Shown in pieces: positions 60,098 through 64,000 of a stretch of 64,000 nucleotides of DNA; position 1 is the first letter of the stretch; every line of letters starts with the position of its first letter. A program made the position numbers and the translations under genes. Origin of the DNA: Panulirus ornatus (Eukaryota; Arthropoda; Malacostraca; Decapoda; Palinuridae); NCBI RefSeq assembly GCF_036320965.1, contig NC_092281.1, forward strand, positions 11,028,219 through 11,092,218, written 5' to 3'. The notes beneath the pieces are model-generated. The model had not been told where the DNA came from. It saw only the letters and a list, made by a program, of their open reading frames with translations, and made no database searches.

Positions 60098-60320
60098 AGG
60101 CCGGTCCCCCAGCTACTGTGTTATGGCCGGTCCTCCGCTGCTGTGTTATGGCCAGCCACCACCAGTTCGCCCTCCTGCTGCTGTGTTATGGCCAGCCACA
60201 ACCAGTTCGACCTCCTGCTGGTGTGTTATGACCAGCCACCACCAGTTCGCCCTCCTGCTGGTGTGTTATGGCCAGCCACCACCAGGCCCGCCCTCCTGCT
60301 GCTGTGTTATGGCCAGCCAA
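60098..60320. repeat. 40-bp minisatellite, about 5 copies
   Basis: Unit GCCAGCCACCACCAGTTCGC plus CCTCCTGCTGCTGTGTTATG, with CTGGTGTG variants. Confidence 0.92.
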
Positions 60321-60339
60321 GAGAATAACCCTCACAGTC

Positions 60340-60515
60340 AGCCGTAGAACATGAACAGGAACGACCAGATAACAGAGATGAACAACGGAACTGAGAGCAA
60401 GGTAAAACGCGAGCAATAGAACTGTTAGCAAATGAACAACAGAACTGGTAACAAGATGAACGGGGCAGACACCGGAGATGATAACATGATAACAATGATG
60501 AACAGTGGAACTGAT
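60340..60515. repeat. degenerate GAACAACAGAACTG repeat
   Basis: Loosely repeated AACAG(A/T)ACTG and GATGAAC units of 25-30 bases. Confidence 0.65.
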
Positions 60516-60594
60516 GACAGATGATCATCAACATGTGGTGGATTCTTTACAGTACACAGAGCTGGGTCCTTTTATTCATGTGCTTCAATAAATC

Positions 60595-60960
60595 CACTAT
60601 GTTGGGTTACGTCCAGCATACTGTTCAATATGTTGGGTCTCATCCAACAAACCATAACACCAACATACCAGATGTTCAATATGCTGGGTCACAACCAACA
60701 TATCGTAACACCAGCATACCAGATGTTCAATATGTTGGGTCACAACCAACATATCGTAACACCAACATACAAGATGTTCAATATGCTGGGTCACAACCAA
60801 CATATCGTAACACCAGCATACCAGATGTTCAATGTGTTGAGTCACAACCAACGTACCATAACACCAACATACCAGATGTTCAATATGTTGGGTCACAACC
60901 AACATACCATAGCATTATGGCACCGCATGTTTATCATGTTGGGTCACAACCAACATATCA
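60595..60960 (+). repeat. 51-bp minisatellite, about 7 copies
   Basis: Unit ATGTTGGGTCACAACCAACA, TATCGTAACACCAACATACC, AGATGTTCAAT. 51 bases equals 17 codons, so plus frames stay open (60521-61009 gives repeated VGSQPTYRNTNIPDVQ). No other coding evidence. Confidence 0.95.
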
Positions 60961-61004
60961 CCATGGGAGTGGTTTACATTACCGGTGCCATATTGGGTCC
61001 CCCT

Positions 61005-61533
61005 GGTGACCTGGGAGAATGTAGCAGACCCAGTCATCACCTGGGAGAGTGTGGCAGACCCAGCCATCACCTGGGGTAGTGTAGCAGACCCCGCCATCAC
61101 CTGGGAGAGTGTGGCAGGCCCAGCCATCACATGAGGGAGTGTAACAGACCCAACCATCACCTGGGAGAGTGTGGCAGACCCAGCCATCACCTGGGGTAGT
61201 GTAGCAGACCCAGCCATCACCTGGGAGAGTGTGGCAGGCCCAGCCATCACATGAGGGAGTGTAACAGACCCAACCATCACCTGGGAGAGTGTGGCAGACC
61301 CAGCCATCACCTGAGGGAGTGTAGCAGACCCAGCCATCACCTGGGGGAGTGTGACAGACCTAGCCGTCACCTGGGGGAGTGTGGCAGACCCAGCCCTCAC
61401 CTGGATGAGTGTGACAGACATACCCATCACCTGGGGGAGTTGGTAGACCCAACCATCACCTGGGGGAGTGTGGTAGACCCAACCATCACCTCGGGGAGTG
61501 TGGTAGACCCAGCCATCACCTGGGGGAGTGTAG
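61005..61533. repeat. 30-bp minisatellite, about 17 copies
   Basis: Unit GTGTAGCAGACCCAGCCATC plus ACCTGGGAGA with GGGGGA and AACAG variants. A 120-base four-unit pattern (…ACATGAGGGAGTGTAACAG…) is repeated at about 61120 and 61240. Confidence 0.95.
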
Positions 61534-61764
61534 CAGCCATAGGGAACTACCTCCGTGGGTACACACGGGGAACCAGCCTAGCCCTCCCCCCGTCTCCTTC
61601 CTCACCAATGCTGACAGAACCATTCAAGAAGGAATGAATCTTGATCAGATGAAACAAAAAAGAAAAATATATATAAAAAAAAGTATATCTTTATTGAATA
61701 ACAAAACGAAAAAGTATTATTAGTCGCAATGATGAGGACAAGTCATACGTTCGTCACAAGACTG

Positions 61765-61765
<1 letters not shown>

Positions 61766-61830
<65 letters not shown>
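61766..61830. repeat. (GT)n tract
   Basis: GT run with one GC interruption. Confidence 0.95.
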
Positions 61831-62098
61831 AGTCCAGCGGGCGAGAACTTTCTCTCCCTCGTTGGTCAGTGGTGAGTGGGAGGCTGCAACAGGGAAGTGA
61901 GGTGAGGTGAGGCAGCAGCACCAGCCTATACCTTCTGCCTCCACCCTCGGTCTTCATAACAATGGCAGACGGAAACTTGAAACGCACGGGGTGAGGGAGG
62001 GATCCAACCTCGACGGCGGAATTCCCGCGCGCTCCTCCCGTATGCCAATACCCAGCCAAACAAGGAAGAAACAATCCACAAGAATGAGGAAGACGCCG

Positions 62099-62127
62099 AG
62101 AGGAGGAGGAGGAGGAGGAGGAGGAGG
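62099..62127. repeat. (GGA)n microsatellite
   Basis: About nine GGA units. Confidence 0.92.
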
Positions 62128-62211
62128 TAGCCCCCGGAGTGAGTCAGTGGGGCCTCATCCCTGGCACGACCTTTGGGACTACCCACCAGTACGGTTACCT
62201 GGGCCTCCATT

Positions 62212-62243
<32 letters not shown>

Positions 62244-62255
62244 ACATACACACAA
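62212..62255. repeat. (CA)n microsatellite
   Basis: CA run with T interruptions. Confidence 0.92.
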
Positions 62256-63079
62256 GCTCTTTCCTCATGCCAGTTCCCAGGTGTGAGGAGGAGGGAGGAG
62301 GAGGAGGCCCCTCTCTCTCCTCTCCTCCTCTCCTGCAGTAGTGAGGGAGTCCTAGGGCCCTGCCACGCTGCCTGCCCCAACGTAGGACTTGTGCTCCAGG
62401 AAAACGGAAGGACAAAAACATCACTTGGTCACCCCACCCGTTGCTGAGTTGCAAGTGTTGCCATTGACGGCGCCTTATGGACGGGACGGACGGAGAGGAG
62501 GGGGTCGGACCTGGCACAGGAGGAACGTGCATCCTTTACCCTTATGGGGCAGGGGGGCCAGTTTGGCACTGGCTGAGTCATCCCCCTACTACCCCGCCAC
62601 CACCACACACCCCTGGAGCCCCCCTCTGGGGGGGGGGGGAGTCTCGTTGGTCAGCTGACATATTGGGCAGTGAGAATGTACCACTCCAACCTTAGTAGGT
62701 CGGAGAGTGGCAATCACATGTTTGGCATCACTGGCGTCCCGCTCTGATGGCCACCATAGCCCAGGACCCGCTACAGCGATCAGCTGTGTGTGTGTGTGTG
62801 TGTGTGTGTGGAGGAGGCATGTGTACGTACACTCGGGGCACACCTCTGTGTACAGGTCTGTGTGTATTCACGGCTTCCTCAGGTGGCTTGTTCAAATCCA
62901 TCCACATGAATGATGTTCTGTACGCGTCCCTCCCTCTTCACGTCCAATGAAGTGTCGTGTCTGGCCTCTGGTTTGCGTCTTCTCTTCATCATTGAAAGAG
63001 AACTGTTCACAGTCAGTAGAGTCAGTATGATTAAGAAACTTGGTAAGTTGTCATCGCGTCTTCATCCATGATAATCTCT
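62256..63079. other. unassigned sequence with (GT)n
   Basis: G+C-rich, with a G run at 62628-62640 and (GT)n at 62786-62811. No gene recognised. Confidence 0.35.
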
Positions 63080-63900
63080 CATGGTGGGCAGAAGTTTGGC
63101 CTCTGTGATCTTCCTGTATCTCAATTCTTTATTTCAGGTGCCATTTATTTTTTTGTTGTCCTCTTCCTGGAGCTCTATTAGGCGCTTACGTGTCTTGATG
63201 TATCCACGACCAAACTTATCCTTATTCATGTCCAAGTTTGTAAAAAGAATGATCGATTGTTTTCTTATCCATGTACTTGAAAGGCATCATATTAACTTGG
63301 ACATGATATGTTTCCTTATCAGTTCTTCTGAAGTGGAACCCTGGCGACATGTTTGGGTACTTGCTCGAACCCCGAAGTCCCTTGCATACACAGGTTCCTA
63401 TAATATCTTACCTGCCCCAGTATGTTACCTGCCCCAGTATGTTACCTCATCCCATGCACAGACTTGGGTCGAAGTTCCGTGAAACTATGTAACATGACCA
63501 ACTTTTGCAGCTTCTCCAAGTCCCTTTGTGAATTTGGTACGATGATCCTCGCCCTCCCTTACTTTTCTTGTGTGATTTTGGCCACATCCACAAAACATAT
63601 TCAAGGTATGAGTCCAGTCCTACGGGTAGGTCATTTGCATACGTAGATCAAGAGTAACGGTGGCTCTACCTAACACAAGGCCCTGGGGCACGCCACTGGT
63701 TAACCCAACCCACTCAGACAAGGCTCCCCAGACACGAGTTCTCTCTTCTCCTCCTCCTGTAAATCAATTTTCAACCACCTAAGGAATTTACGTACCTTAG
63801 ATCTACTTGAAAATCTAGCTTCTTAGGTGGGCTTTTCGTGTGGGACGATGCTATGACACTTCTGGTGGTTTTAAACGCGCACTCCGTCCGTCCCTCTCTT
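63080..63900 (-). mobile_element. jockey-like LINE remnant
   Basis: On the minus strand near 63710-63620 one frame reads SGVPQGLVLG followed, after indels, by YP-stop-DWTHTLNMF, equivalent to GLDSYLNMF of the copy at 53.3 kb. The module CTGGCGACATGTTTGGGTAC at about 63342 also occurs in the 17.7-kb copy. Dead fragment that may continue beyond the window. Confidence 0.75.
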
Positions 63901-64000
63901 GTCCATAGTACCAGTCACTTGTCCTATAGAAGTTTTAAAGATTTGTGTTGCATAATGTACCTTATCCTGACCCATTCGGCCTCTTAGATAGTTTCTCCAC

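Overview
This is a eukaryotic, almost certainly arthropod window. The most likely source is a decapod crustacean: this is an inference from the arthropod-type NMDA receptor, the long introns, the heavy dinucleotide load and the type of LINE and SINE-like repeats, and no species-diagnostic gene is present. There is no bacterial gene structure. Genes are split by GT-AG introns and most long open frames are by-products of tandem repeats.

Left part (1 to about 30.6 kb, AT-rich): the 3' two thirds of one plus-strand gene, NMDA-type ionotropic glutamate receptor subunit 1 (Nmdar1/GluN1). Ten coding exons between 2735 and 28194 keep one reading frame (2071 bases, 689 complete residues plus stop). 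They cover the end of the amino-terminal domain, the linker, the glycine-binding domain, M1, the pore loop, M3, the second ligand-binding lobe, M4 and a long Gly/Pro-rich cytoplasmic tail. The earlier exons lie left of the window. A previously unlisted 66-base, phase-0, stop-free segment with good splice sites (10253-10318) looks like a cassette exon for the ATD-LBD linker. The introns carry dead retroelements: an RTE-like LINE with an almost intact reverse transcriptase (21236-22968), 3' fragments of the same family (307-640, about 7608-7800), jockey/CR1-like remnants (4850-6700 minus, 17390-17990 minus, 20455-20745 plus, 25400-25900 plus), a SINE-like repeat (15228-15510) and a possible zinc-finger pseudogene (1430-2250 minus).

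Middle (30.67-38.49 kb): a very homogeneous satellite of about 270 copies of a 29-bp unit. Because 29 is not a multiple of three and the unit has no stop on the plus strand, all three plus frames are open for more than 2600 codons. I read these as artefacts, not genes.

Right part (38.5-64 kb, GC-richer): no recognisable cellular gene. It is a dense series of different minisatellites (15, 23, 26, 30, 61, 34, 40, 51 and 30 bp units and others), long (TA)n, (CT)n and (GT)n tracts, several CpG-rich islets and jockey-like LINE pieces (47.56-47.97 kb plus; 52.55-53.98 and 63.1-63.9 kb minus). One CpG-rich islet at 39590-39790 packs a perfect CRE, further CRE-like sites, a perfect CArG box and an RFX-like site, and is the best promoter candidate in the window. 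The abrupt change in composition at the 29-bp satellite may mark a subtelomeric-like domain or an assembly join.
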